Both the position numbers and the translations under genes were made by a program. Below, in pieces: positions 21,570 to 33,656 of a stretch of DNA of 64,000 nt. Location of the stretch: the NCBI GenBank assembly GCA_019671005.1, contig CM033725.1, positions 34,742,678 to 34,806,677 on the forward strand, written 5' to 3'. Every line of letters starts with the position of its first letter. Positions within the stretch are counted from its first letter, which is position 1. This DNA comes from Hibiscus mutabilis (lineage: Eukaryota; Streptophyta; Magnoliopsida; Malvales; Malvaceae). The notes below the pieces were generated by a model, which made no database searches, had not been told where the DNA came from, and saw only the letters and a program-made list of their open reading frames with translations.

Positions 21570-22740
21570 TGTTGTAACAACGGAGTCGCCACCGGTCCCT
21601 TTTATTAAATTAGGCGGGCCGAAAACCTAAAAACAAACCAGATAGAAGGTTCAAGGGCATGGTTACGTGTGGGGAAAGATTAGCACCCCTATCACCCCCG
21701 GAGACTGACGCTTACTTGATCATTAATATTTTCTTTATAACCCGGATGCGTGCATACAAAGGTTAATACAAAAATCCACGAAGTTCTAGAATTGGCTCGA
21801 ACTCGCTCATGGCTGAGAAAATCTAAATCAATTTAGATGCTAAGGGATTAAGGTATTAATCCTTAAAATTCGATAATGCACTTTCGCATAGGAGTCTCGA
21901 TCATTCTCACAACGGCTAGGGGAAGACCGAATTAACCCTAATTGAAAATACACCTCGTTTTCATGATGCAAAGAAAGATCATTTTTAAATGATGTCTTAT
22001 TAGCCCTTTTTAATTTTATGGGTAATTTAATGTTCAAAATTAATTATTTACAAATTACCCACTTTTCTAAGAATTTCCCTAAGAGTTAATTATTTACACA
22101 TTATTTACTTTCTAAAAGTTACCTAAGGAGTTTGAAGAAACTAATCCTAGAAGGCTTTATTAAAGTATTTACAAATTACTATATTTTAAAAAAACTACCT
22201 AGAGAGTTTTACTTACGAATAATTATTTACCCCTTTTTAGAGAATTACCAAGTTAGTTTTTATTTACCATTATTATAATTAATGAATTATTCACCTCTTT
22301 TTAAAGATTTATCTTAGGGTTTTATTTAACTATTTACAATTAAAGTGAGATATAAAATATCTAAGTTATTTATTAAAGAAACTAACCTAAAAAGTATCCA
22401 CATTAAATTATTTAATAACTTCATTCCTTTTAAAAGAAAATTGATTATTTAAAGATTTACTTAACTTAATATTTTACCGAGTTAAAATATATGAGGATGA
22501 ACAAAACATAAGACATGGTAAATATACACAAATCAAATGATGAATTTAAATGCATAAAAACAATAAAAACTAAAATAAAAGATTAAGGTTAAGAAATCGC
22601 AAACATTGGGATCAAGTTCGAGCTTGCCGACGAGAGTACGGGCTGTTGGTACCGCTGTCGCTGCCGCTCCATGGGGCTGCTACTTCGATAGTGTTGACGG
22701 CCTTCCTTTTGGGTGATGTAGGATTTTTTCAAGAGCTTTG
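21570..22740. mobile_element. Tat-like LTR fragment of another subfamily
   Basis: It begins TGTTGTAACAACGGAGTCGC and continues GAAAGATTAGCACCCCTATC, clearly related to the Tat LTR blocks at 27029-27150 (AATGGAGTCGCCACCGGCC and GGAAGGATTAGCACCCCC). The rest is AT-rich with repeated AATTATTTAC phrases (22040-22460), then a GC-rich patch near 22615-22690. The right boundary is a guess. Presumably a solo or broken LTR. Confidence 0.45.
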
Positions 22741-24079
22741 ATTTGTTAAGAGGAGTATGAGCGTAAATGGATTAAGGAGATGAAGTTATACTTGAATTCT
22801 TATAACTCTGATAGCTGTATTTGATTAACCTTGTGGTTATGTATGAATCCAATAGACCTTGTAATGATACTAGATTGAACCCTATGATTTTGGAAGGGTT
22901 ATATTTGAACAAACTTGATACTTGTTTTGATCTAATAATTCAGAAGAAAGATAGAGTTATCATAGAACTTCGATTCTTACATTTGATTATTTTATGCTAC
23001 CTCACTAGGCTTATGCCTAATACATTATTTCATTAAATATTTTAGGGTGAGGCACCTTCGGTCTCTCTCTCGAGCTTGGACGTGATCACAAGATCTATGT
23101 ATGATTCGAACTATCACATTTAAAAACTCCTAGATGGTGGCACATAACTGTTAGGATGCATGATGTGTTCAGTTTCCAATTTGGCTTATTTGTGTATAAG
23201 CTTGTTAAGTATTTGAAGTTCTATAATGGGCCCTTAATTATTCTCTTGTTTTATGGTTGTTGCTTGCTTATATGATCTATTAGTTGATGAGTTTTGGGCA
23301 GTTGTATAAAAGACTACTAGAGGCTTAAAATGAAAAGAAATCACCTTGATATCTGGTGTAAATTTCTAAATAATAATAGAGTAGCTCGGATAATTAGATA
23401 AATGGTTATAATAATTTAAAGTTTGATTTTCAATACGTTTGTATCATACTTTTCAATGCTAAGGACATATGTGTCTGGTTAGGTTGGTCTAAGTTTCGAA
23501 ATAATAAGTTTTCAGTAATCGATTATGGCTTTCACCTTATTGTGAACATTCTAATAATGCTTTTTGATAGCGTAAGCTAAGACTGTATTGTTTGTTAGAT
23601 GATTGTTTGTAGACGAATCTAAGTTAAATGTAAATCTGGAATGTTTGTTGCTAATATTGCATGAGTGATGGTAAAACGTTTTGTTTAGTTGGCAACCCTG
23701 GTTAAAAACATTTGGTTATCAAATGGTATTACATGAAAGCAAACATTTTTAAACTATGAGTTGCTGTTAACTTGAATACTTTCAATACTAGGTCAACATG
23801 TTTTAAAATGACTTGAAATAGGTAGGCTAAGTTAAAGGCAAATGCTAAGAACTAGAGATTTATGTATTTTGCTTATGATATGTATATACATATCTATTCT
23901 TGCATGAAAGTTAAATTAGATCTTTTAAAGCATGCGAAAAGTTTTAAATTTCCCCTGTCTTTTGAAGGTACGAATAAGTGTCATTTAATAAAGTTATCAA
24001 GAATGTATGTATGTAAGTAAATTGTTTGGTAACACGTCCTAAGCCGGTTTATCTCCTAGATTGGGTAGGGGTGTTACAG
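22740..24079 (-). mobile_element. Remnant ending in a Gypsy-type LTR edge
   Basis: The right edge at 24079 reads TGTAACACCCCTACCCAATC on the minus strand, a standard plant Gypsy LTR start, so an LTR runs leftwards from here. No coding or PBS is visible. The left boundary is arbitrary and several layers may be mixed. Confidence 0.4.
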
Positions 24080-26913
24080 GGTTTGTTCTTGCCTTGAAAG
24101 CAAGTAAGAAATTTCCCCTTGTTTGTTCGATAAAAAGCTTAGAAGAGAAAAGAATAATTATGGAGATGCTGTCAAAGAACAACAATCTTGGAAGAAGAAG
24201 ACATGCTAGTTTGATGAGGTTATATAAAATATATGGTGTTAATTTACAAACTCAAGGGATTAGTTTGGTGGTTAGGCACTAAATTTAATATAAATATAAA
24301 AAATATTTTTTTAAAATTATAATGCTACGTCAGCAAGTACTGCTATGTAGACATGTCACATCATCAAAGGGTGTTGATAGTTAGTTGACTGATGATTTCC
24401 ATCCAACGAGGGTGACTTTTGAACGAAAATGAAACGTTAAGAGTTTGTTTGCACAAAAAAAGAATAGGTATTAATGTGACCAAAAGGTCAAACGTTAGGG
24501 GCTATTTTTGACTCTATGTCATATATATATTATCAACTTCACTTTTCTTGGGTGAATGAAGAATCTAAAGTGGCAAATAACTTTTACTTTCTGTCTGAAC
24601 TTCAATACACAACCTGTCGAAATAAGTACATTAGATTTTGATTACAAATTAAAATTTTTGTAACCGACAACTAAAACATTCTTTTTATTTTAAAATTACC
24701 TTTCAACTCTTATTCTTCGAAGATTCTTCTTCCTACAAATAGAATTACGTGTTTTGATTATCTTTATGAAAATGATGGGGTTTCACAAATAAAGTAAAAA
24801 CAAATACTTCTAATTACTATAGGGTAACGATTTTGTAAGTTAAAAACCTTAAATTCATTAGAGGGAGATTCTTAATAAGTATTTCGTTTAGATTTGGGAA
24901 GGGAGGGGGAAGAGTTCAGAGAGGGGATAATGTAATTTCTGAAGTTTTATTTGGGTGAAAATAATGAGGGTTAGTTTTTGGATTTTATTTTAAATTTTTT
25001 ATTTTAAGTTTTTTGAATATTTAAAAAATTCAAAAATTATAAACCCAGCCACAATCACTCTTTCATCGGATAATGGAACTTTTTTAACGTCCATTACCGA
25101 GGAACCTTAAAACGGTTACGAAAAGAAATGTTAGGCATCTATTTCAGCCAAAAAATAGTTTAGGCACCTAAAACAAAAAACGAGTATAGTTTGGGCACTT
25201 ATTTTGTAGTTAATCCATTATTCTAATAAAAACTTTGTTTCCAATGAGTTTTTTTTCTTTTAAAATTTGTTCTTGTTCATATTTATCAATTGTTTTATTC
25301 TTTGTTAATCTAATTTACAAGTCAATCTAAGTATCCATATTAATAATATAACTAAAACTATTTTCTTGTGACTTAAGGCTTTCACTAAGATGTTTCCAAT
25401 CATTGTATCCTTCATTTGCAAATGCACTAGAAAGAGTCTTTGTCCTAAATAACTTACAACAAAATAATATATTTAATCTTAAAATTTTAAGTACACTAAT
25501 AATTTTCTATCATTTTTCTCCCCATTTGACAATTTTCTAGTATAATGAGAATCTAAAAATGCCTAGAATTACCATACAGTGGAAATTTCTAACCAAAATT
25601 TTTTATTGGACCATTTTCCAAAAAAAAATCCCTTGTTTTGTTATCAAGATCATCCCAATTTCTTGGATAAAAAACATCTAAAAAGTAGGTGTAGATTTTT
25701 CTCTCTTCAAATCATCTTCATCAACAACATTAAACTCATTATTATCATTTTCATTTTAACTTAATTCTTTCACATGACTTTATTTGGCCTAAATTTTTTA
25801 TAAAAAAATTTTCTAGTGCCCCTTTGTGATAAAATTAATTCTTCTAATTTTCTTTTCCTTTCTCATGCCCAAATTCATATTTTCTAGATGGCATACTCAA
25901 TAAAAAATTATAAGCAATCAACAAAATAGATATATTAAAAAATGGTATTCAAACTTTTTTTATCGCTTGAAAAATCTTTTTGGTATGTAATGTCAATACC
26001 ATATGATGTACTTCCGAGTTGATGTTGAATTGAAAAAATTATTTGTTAAAGCTAAAAAAGAAATCAGAGAGAAATAAAACGAAAAATAGTACAACGGACT
26101 GGAGGATGAGTAGAGTATTTGAGAAATTAAAACGTTTAGGTATTTAGTTTATGGGGTTTGGAAATTTAAATTAGGTAACCTATATTAAAAATTAGTCAAA
26201 ATCAATTTTTTATTTTTATTTTTATTTTTTACCGGTCATTTATGACTCATATTATTGTTTCTTTTACTTGTTTTCTACTATTTATAGTAGAGAGTACCTC
26301 AAAAATATTAGATAGAGACGTCAACTTTAGTCCATATTTTAATTTATCCAGAGCCTAAAAAATAAAACTGGCAACAAGTTAGATTTGGGTGGTTTAGAGC
26401 TCCACCCACCCCAAACCATCACCTAACCCACCCGCCCACTACCCGCTTGATCATTGACCCAAATCTGTCCCACCCATTAACCACGAACGAGGGCATGTTA
26501 GGTGATAAATGGGTTCTATTATTAGAAATTTAAAAAAAAAATTCATGTAATATCTTACTAAAAACATTTAATATTTAATACATTAAATTTAACTATTATT
26601 AAAGTTTTAAATATCTAAATATTCTTACATAAAATAGAATTACATAAACAAAGTTCTCACTTCCCAATAGTAGCCCAGACATCACTCATTAGTTTTTGCC
26701 TCTGCCTCCTTATTTCATCTTACCATAAATCTACTGACATCAGTTTTTTCACATAATTACCATCAAAGATTCAAAGGTCATTTCCATAATTTATTAAATG
26801 AGAAAATAAAATATTGTAACATAATTTTTGAAACAAAAAAATTAGGAGAAGATTATGATTAAATTATCAAATTAATGTCAACAACTTCACTTGATGAACA
26901 TCCATCACCTTCC
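24080..26913. other. AT-rich intergenic DNA with a decayed TIR arm
   Basis: No gene recognised. At 25080-25215 the minus strand reads AGTGCCCAAACTATACTCG, GGTGCCTAAACTA and GATGCCTAACATTTCTTTTC, related to the inverted arms of the 4508-5238 element; a poorly matched partner may lie near 24390-24530. A pyrimidine/proline-like patch near 26400-26470 is low complexity. Element A is inserted at 26914. Confidence 0.45.
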
Positions 26914-29721
26914 TGTAGCGAAGGTCTCGCTAAATAAAAACGATTATTTTTGAACGGTGTTTTTGAAAGGTGTTTGTGATATTTAAAAATATTTATTCCG
27001 CAGGGTTTACAAAAAACCTCATAAAAATGGAGTCGCCACCGGCCACTTAGGTAGGCCGGACACCACAAAACCAGAGATTCAAAAAGACAGGGTTCGGGAG
27101 TCGGTTACGGATAGGGAAGGATTAGCACCCCCACACCGCCCAAAAATTGGTACTTTAATAATTACCGCTTTATTAATATTGGATTTTTCGGATCAGAGTG
27201 ACGATTATTTTAAATTTCGGTCATAATTGCGAATATATTTTAAGGGTCCCGTTATCCGAGAATAAACGCCCAACCACTATCACTACGCTTGATACTGGCC
27301 CCGTTTATGCTCGGATAAAAGGACACCGCATTAACAATTTATATCTCGATATGCAATCTTAATGGCAAAAATATAAAACATGGTAAAATGTTTAAATGTA
27401 GTAAATATTGTCATAACAGAATATTAATTTAACATGAATGATATTTTAGACTAAAACATGTATATATATACATATTATTCTAAATAATAGATAAAACAAT
27501 TATAATATGTCAAAAAAAACAAGGCAGGAACAAGTATATATATAGACGAACAGATATAAAAAAATGCATACTAGCAATAAAACATATTTCAACATATACG
27601 GGTCAACATATCGTATAAAAAGGGTAAATATACTAACATGTAGCTCTAAAAAATAAGAAAGCACACACATATAAAATACAAAACGCCATGTACGAACCAA
27701 TTAAAACATAACATGCTTGATATGAATAACCAGACAAAAAACGAATATCATACTTGACACATATATACATATAAACATAAAACGAGTCATATACGGGAGA
27801 CATAAAATAAAATAATATCAACATATACGATGATAATACGAACAATAATATTTACAAAGAAAACAGGACTGAAATGAAAGGAAAATGAAAATCAGTGGCG
27901 GAAGTTAAAGAACAATAATATGTAATTTTGGGACGAAATTGCAAAACAGACAAAACCTAAAAGGACCAGGATTGTAATTATACCAAGGGGCAGACCCAAA
28001 TTGAAAAATTCAAAAACGCGGGATGGTTAAAGGCGTAATTTTACCATTCAGAAACTGATTCGGTGTAATTTAGTGACTAAATTGTGACTTTTTGAAAACT
28101 CAGGGGGACTGGGACTGTGATTATACCATGCGGCAAGACAAAAATGAAAATATTGAAAACGCGGTGGGATTAAGTGTGTAATTTACCCATTTCAAAAATA
28201 ATAATAACTATAAAAGGGCCATTTTTAGACCGAAACCCATTTTCCCTTTCTTTGTTTCATTTTTCGGTTTTTCAGAGTTTTTGTTCATTCGTTTTCTCTC
28301 AAATGTTCTTGAGAAACCCAGAATCCGGCGGCCGGCCGCCGTATTCTCCGCCGCCGACCGCTGCTAACCGGCGCCGGTAGGCTCCCAAAATACACCAAAA
28401 CATTCCCCTTGTCGTCCTCAACATTAATCCGTGGTTGGATTCAAAGGATCCCCTTTTATTTACCCTAGATCTAAGAAATACGAACCCAAAAATATATTTT
28501 TTTTAGACCCAAAACGAAACCACAAGGGGTCTTCCCCTCCCTTTTGTTCACCAGATCTGGCTTGTAGGAGCCGAAAGGCTTGTCACAGAGGAAGGGAAGA
28601 CCCACAGACAACGCCGGTAAGACTTCTTTACTTGTTTCTTTTTTTTTTCTTTTTGTGTTTCGTATATGCATGCAAAGAAAACAGGTAAGAAAAAGAGACA
28701 AAAAATTACCACTGGACTGCCTTTTTTGATTATCTCGACTGGTTACAAGTTTCTGGTTTTACAAGCTCTCTGTTCTTTTTCGTATTACTACTCTCTCTGT
28801 TTTTTTGCTAATCTTTTTGCTCGCTAAAAATTTATCCCGTTACAACAGCCCCGTTTCATATATATCACTACCTCTGTATTTTGGTTGCAACTTGTATCTT
28901 CTTTTCCAGATCTGACATTTGCTTGTTGTCTTTGGCATAATCTGAACGCTGGGACTGAATATCGGCGCGGTGGCGGTGTGGCCATTCTGCCAGAGGCCAG
29001 ACGCATTTTCGGCCGTTAGATCAGATCTGATCTAACGGTTGAGATAGCTTGAAGAACGATCGGCCTGGATGAAGCCTCGATCTGATGAAACGGCTTTAGA
29101 TTTCGCCACGTGGAGCTCCGCAGTCGAGGAGTCAGAACGCGTGGATCTTACGCGCGCGTGGGATGTTAAAGCGTCCGCGCGTGGACCATACGCGCGCGTG
29201 GCACTCGAACGGTCCATACGTGTGGAGCACGCGCCTGGCAGATATTTTCGACTTCCATTGCATCGTGGCCGTTGGATCAGATCTTGATCTAACGGCCTAC
29301 AGTTACTTGCACATTGTAATTAGATAGGATTCAGATTTGGGCCAAACGGGCCTTGTAATTGGATTTGTAATTAGACTTGGATTTTATTTATTTGGGTTTA
29401 ATATATATTTAATTTTTCATTTTACTAGCCCAATAATAATAATAGTATACTTATAACAGCAATACATACGAAAAATATATACTTATATTATACGATCATT
29501 AATTAATATAATATTCTAGTATACGTACGTATAATCATACGTATAATTAACATGACATCTATATACGCTTATACCCTAGATACATACGCGACATACATAC
29601 ATACACCCCTAATACGTATACATAGCTTATACATGCACACATCACCTTATATTAGTAACATTCATATAATAAAATATACATGCAATATTAATATATTTAC
29701 AAGTGAAAATGAGTGATTACA
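26914..29721 (-). repeat. 3' LTR of element A
   Basis: 2.8-kb LTR starting TGTAGCGAAGG and ending GAGTGATTACA on the plus strand, homologous to 51626-54397. It contains a GC-rich patch at 28320-28380, a perfect 26-bp palindrome at 29013-29038 and a CGCG-rich block at 29135-29235. On its right edge is the polypurine tract (minus GCAAAGAGGGGCAAC, 29722-29736). Confidence 0.9.
29013..29297. promoter_or_regulatory. LTR module: paired palindromes flanking a CGCG-box cluster
   Basis: Perfect 26-bp palindrome at 29013-29038 (half site CCGTTAGATCAGA) and an imperfect one at 29267-29297 (GGCCGTTGGATCAGATC...). Between them the words ACGCGTGG, ACGCGCGTGG and CGCGCGTGG repeat (29136-29232). CGCG-core boxes are known targets of CAMTA factors; whether these LTR boxes are bound is inference. 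A matching module is in the other LTR at about 53723-54003. Confidence 0.55.
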
Positions 29722-29784
29722 GTTGCCCCTCTTTGCTTGTTCTCATGAAATGGGAAACAAAGCAAAGATTCATAAGCACTCATT

Positions 29785-30725
29785 TTATCAGACTTCCCTG
29801 TTTGTAGCCTTGGAAAAATGAATTCTTTTGGACATTTCCGCTCTTCCTTGGCTGAATCTTCAGGCTCGTAAGTTCTTCCTATGTAGAGCTTCGTCACCTT
29901 CCGATCTTGGAGCTACAGGCTCTTTTCGACACAACACCCTTCGCTCTTATTTTTATCAGACTTCCCTATTTGTAGCTTTGGAAAAACGAATTCTTTTGGA
30001 CATTTCCGCTTTTCCTTGGCTGAATCTTCAGGCTCGTAAGTTCTTCCTATATAGAGCTTCGTCACCTTCCGATCTTGGAGCTACAGGCTCTTTCGACATT
30101 GAACCCTTCGCTCTGATTTTTATCAGACTTCCATGTTTGTAGCTTTGGAAAAACGAATTTTTTTGGACATCTCCGCTCTTCCTTGGATGAATCTTCAGGC
30201 TCGTAAGTTCTTCCTATATAGAACTTCGTCACCTTCCGATCTTGGAGCTACAGGCTCTTTTCGACATAGAACCCTTCACTCTAAGACAATAAAGCTTGAA
30301 GTCTTTCCTATATATGACTTTTTGCTTTCGACACAACAGGTTTCCTATATAACCCTGTGTCATAGGTGAATTGCTTTGACTGGGAGTTCTTCCTATATAG
30401 AACTGCGAGTCTTCACCTTGGAGCCATCAGTCCCTCCTATATAGAACTTTTTGGCGTCTTGAAATCTTGGAGTTACGGATTCTTCCTATATAGAATCTTT
30501 CACTCTAAGACATTGAAGCTAGGAGCCCTTCCTATATAGAACTCTTTGCTTTCGACACAGCAGGATTTCCTATATAATCTTGCGTGTCATGGGTGAATTC
30601 CTTCGACCGGGAGTCCTTCCTATATAGAACTGCGAGCCTTCACCCTGGAACTGTCAGTCCTTCCTATATAGAACTTTCAGTTTCTGATGCCTCGGAGAGG
30701 AGGATTCTTCCTATATAGAACCTCT
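29785..30725 (-). repeat. 3' UTR tandem arrays of element A
   Basis: Three units of about 167 bp start near 29788, 29956 and 30122 (each with CAGACTTCC, then TTCTTTTGGACAT, then ACCTTCCGATCTTGGAGCTA). They are followed by about ten shorter units of 40-50 bp built around TTCCTATATAGAAC. The core is almost self-complementary. Tandem repeats in the 3' UTR are a known trait of Tat-lineage elements and a known source of satellite DNA. Confidence 0.88.
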
Positions 30726-31686
30726 CTCTAGAGCTTGAAAACATGTGTCTTTATGTAAAAACATTGTCTTCTCATTTGGGATTCACATTGTGATGACCCT
30801 CGATGTCTCTTTGGATCTGCAGATACCTGTCCGAGATGAAAACAAAATGCTATGACAAATGAATGAATTGACATGCTCCTAATCCTAGTGATGTCTGACT
30901 ATTGATGATGCATGAGATTCAATATCTTGGTGGGCTTGTTTTGGTCCTTATTTGACGTTCGCTCTCTCCTTTCTTACGGGCATCGATACCCCGCTTCACT
31001 GCCAAGTTCAACCATCTCGATCTTTCTCTTTTTCAATTCCGACTTGGAATTCTAGAGTGCCCTTTCGGGTTTTCACTTTAGAGATTTTTTTTGAGGGGGG
31101 TGCCCTTCTGGTTTTCACCCAAAAGATCTTTTTTGTTATCTCGTACGCCGTTCTTGAATAGATAGGACATGTGCCATTGGTCATCCTACCAGGTTGTTTG
31201 AAGCTTCCCGCATTCCCTATCGACAACCATTAGGGAACTAGAGGACGGAGTTAACATCGTTTTCTTTGATCACCTGCATTTTCAAGGTTAAATCATAGTA
31301 ATGCTTCGGAATCTCTTGTTTCATTATAAGCCTATGTTATCTTATTTGACTGAAATTGACAAGAAGGCTAGGAATGGATGCTCAAAACACAGTTTTATTA
31401 TGATTAAGGGCTTTGAGATATCTTAAAAAGAAAGGTATGACACGTATAAGTTAAATACAAGATCTCTCATTATCTTTGATATGAATGATACATGATCCTG
31501 TCAACTGGTGTAGAACTTTTTGCCTGAAGCTTCCTCTTCATGATGCTCATGGGGATACCTTTCTCCTCAGATATTCAACTTTTCAATTTACCCGAGCCGC
31601 CCTTTACGAGTTTTCAACTTGGGTCCTTCCTTTGCTTCAAGACGCCCGATTTCGGGTTTTCGTCCTGAGCTCTCCATTTTTTAGAG
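30726..31686 (-). other. Element A 3' UTR between arrays and integrase
   Basis: Non-coding in all frames. It contains short motifs such as CCCTTTCGGGTTTTCA, repeated with variation (31058, 31106, 31649), which may be a further degenerate repeat. The same order is found in element B (40435-41390). Confidence 0.6.
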
Positions 31687-32780
31687 ATAGTATTTCTTGA
31701 CGGCATCAGAATTTACGGGATTTTTCAGCTCGTCCCCGTCCATTTCTGTTAGGATCAGGGCTCATCCTGAGAAGGCCTTTTTTACGACGTACGGTCCTTC
31801 CCAATTGGGCATCCATTTTCCTCGAGAATCTTTCTGGATAGGGAGGATTCTCTTGAGTACCAGATCCCCTTCTTTGAATTCTCTTGGGCGCACCTTTTTG
31901 TTGTAAGCCTGTACCATCCGCTTTTGGTACATCTGACCATGACAAATGGCTTTTAGTCTTCTTTCGTCAATGAGTTTTAGCTGGTCGAGTCTGGCCTGCA
32001 CCTATTTAGCTTCTTCCAATTTTACTTCGTTTAAGACTCGGAGAGACGGAATCTCTACCTCAATTGGGAGTACTGCTTCGGTACCATACACCAAGGAGTA
32101 GGGTGTTGCCCCTGTTGACGTACGAATGGAGGTCCTATAGGCGAAAAGGGCAAAAGGCAACTTCTCATACCAATCCTTGTAGGTATCCGTAGTTTTCGCT
32201 ATGATCTTCTTTATATTTTTGTTTGTCGCTTCCACTGCTCCATTCATTTTAGGACGATAGACTGTGGAATTATGGTGTGTTATTTTGAATTGAGTGCACA
32301 CGTCTTTTATCATTTTGTTGTTCAGATTGGAAGCATTATCGGTGATGATCCTTTCTGGCAACCCGTATCGCCAAATAATTTCTTTCTTTAAGAACTTACA
32401 AACTGTAGTCCTGGTGATATTGGCGTAAGACGCTGCCTCTACCCATTTAGTGAAGTAGTCTATGGCGACCAAAATGAAACGATGCCCATTGGAAGCTTTC
32501 GGATGGATTCGCCGATAACGCCCATGCCCTATATCTTTGCGCAAAGGCCACGGAGAATTCATGGTGTGTAGAGGCGATGGGGGTGCATGAATTTTGTCAG
32601 CGTAAATTTGGCATTTGTGGCATTTCTGGCGTAATCGATGCAATCTCCTCCATGGTCAACCAAATAACCGTATCTCATAATTTTTTGGGCTATAGACAGC
32701 CCGTTGGCGTCGCGTCCACAGATCCCATCATGTACTTCGGCTAAGATTTCCTTCGCCTCCCCCGGCATCCACACATCTCA
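31687..32780 (-). pseudogene. Integrase of element A, interrupted
   Basis: DDE integrase that would insert the element cDNA. Reading from 32780: a zinc-binding head (EAKEILAEVHDGICGRDANG, then DCIDYARKCHKCQ-type sequence split over two frames), where the second His of HHCC is Asp here; core at 32002-32640 with VAIDYFTKWVEAA, ITDNASN (second Asp) and NGAVEATNKNI (Glu); the first catalytic Asp region is damaged (DIGHGRYRRI in place of WGMDVIG-like sequence). A stop (TAG) replaces the usual Trp after LEEAK at about 32001. The C-terminal part (KVRPREFKEGDLVLKR, WMPNWEGPYVV) follows to about 31687. Confidence 0.85.
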
Positions 32781-32934
32781 AAGAATGTTTGATCATGACT
32801 TTTCCTATATAGGATTTCCCCATCTAGGACATATTTTGTTGCCATTTTTCTGAGCGCTTTTACATCATTGTCGTTTGCCCCTTCGGATACTTTCGCTTGA
32901 CATATTGCAGGATATCATAGTACCATGGATTCCG

Positions 32935-33585
32935 TCAATCTCTTCCTCTGTACACATTACAACAATGAGCAGGCTTTTCAAATGTCTGCATCTCAATGGG
33001 TTTCATTTCTGCCCAAGTGTTTGTTTTAAACATGGATGCCAAGGTTGCCAATGCATCTGCCATCTGATTTTCTTCTCGGGGTAGGTAATTGAAGCTGACC
33101 TTTTCGAACTCTTTGACGAGCTCTTGAATCCATTCGTGATATTTGACCAACTTCGGGTCTCTGGTTTCCCACTCCCCGCGCAATTGGTAAATGACTAGGG
33201 ACGAATCTCCGAACACTCGAAGTTCCTTAACCTTTCTTTCGATGGATGAGTTTAGTCCCATGATGCAAGCTTCGTATTCAGCTATATTGTTTGTGCAGAA
33301 GAATTCCAACCTGCTGGTGAAAGGATAATAGACGTCCTCAGGTGAAATTAGCACTGCCCCTATCCCATGTCCGAGGGCGTTGGAGGCTCCATCGAAGTAA
33401 AGTTTCCATGACTTATCATCTGAAATCTCTTCATCGGTTGTAATGCACATCAAGTCTTCGTCTGGGAAACTAAAGTTCAATGCCTCATAGTCATCCGAGG
33501 CACGACTAGCCAGGAAATCTGCTACGGCACTCCCCTTTACAGCTTTCTGATTAACATATACGATGTCGAATTCGGATAAGAGCAT
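32935..33585 (-). pseudogene. Additional (archaeal-type) RNase H domain of element A
   Basis: The second RNase H of the Tat lineage. Key tracts: WKLYFDGASNALGHGIGAVL (first Asp), NNIAEYEACIMGL (Glu), VFGDSSLVI (Asp), and PREENQMADALATLAS (last Asp). All four acidic residues are present. The frame opens at MLLSEFDI after an in-frame TAG where the relatives have Gln (ARWQMLLSE), so it is cut from the upstream RT by one C-to-T change and by a one-base loss near 33657. It lies between RT and integrase, as expected. Confidence 0.88.
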
Positions 33586-33656
33586 CTACCACCGGGCCAT
33601 CCTTCCCGTTAGCGCTGGCGCTTCCATTAAGAACTTTAATGGGTCTAGCTTGGATA

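Noticed and set aside
29828..30369. Plus-strand proteins repeating FLDISALPWLNLQARKFFL-like segments
   Set aside because: They are translations of the 167-bp tandem units in the retrotransposon 3' UTR, on the strand opposite to the element; repetition of DNA, not a repeat protein gene.
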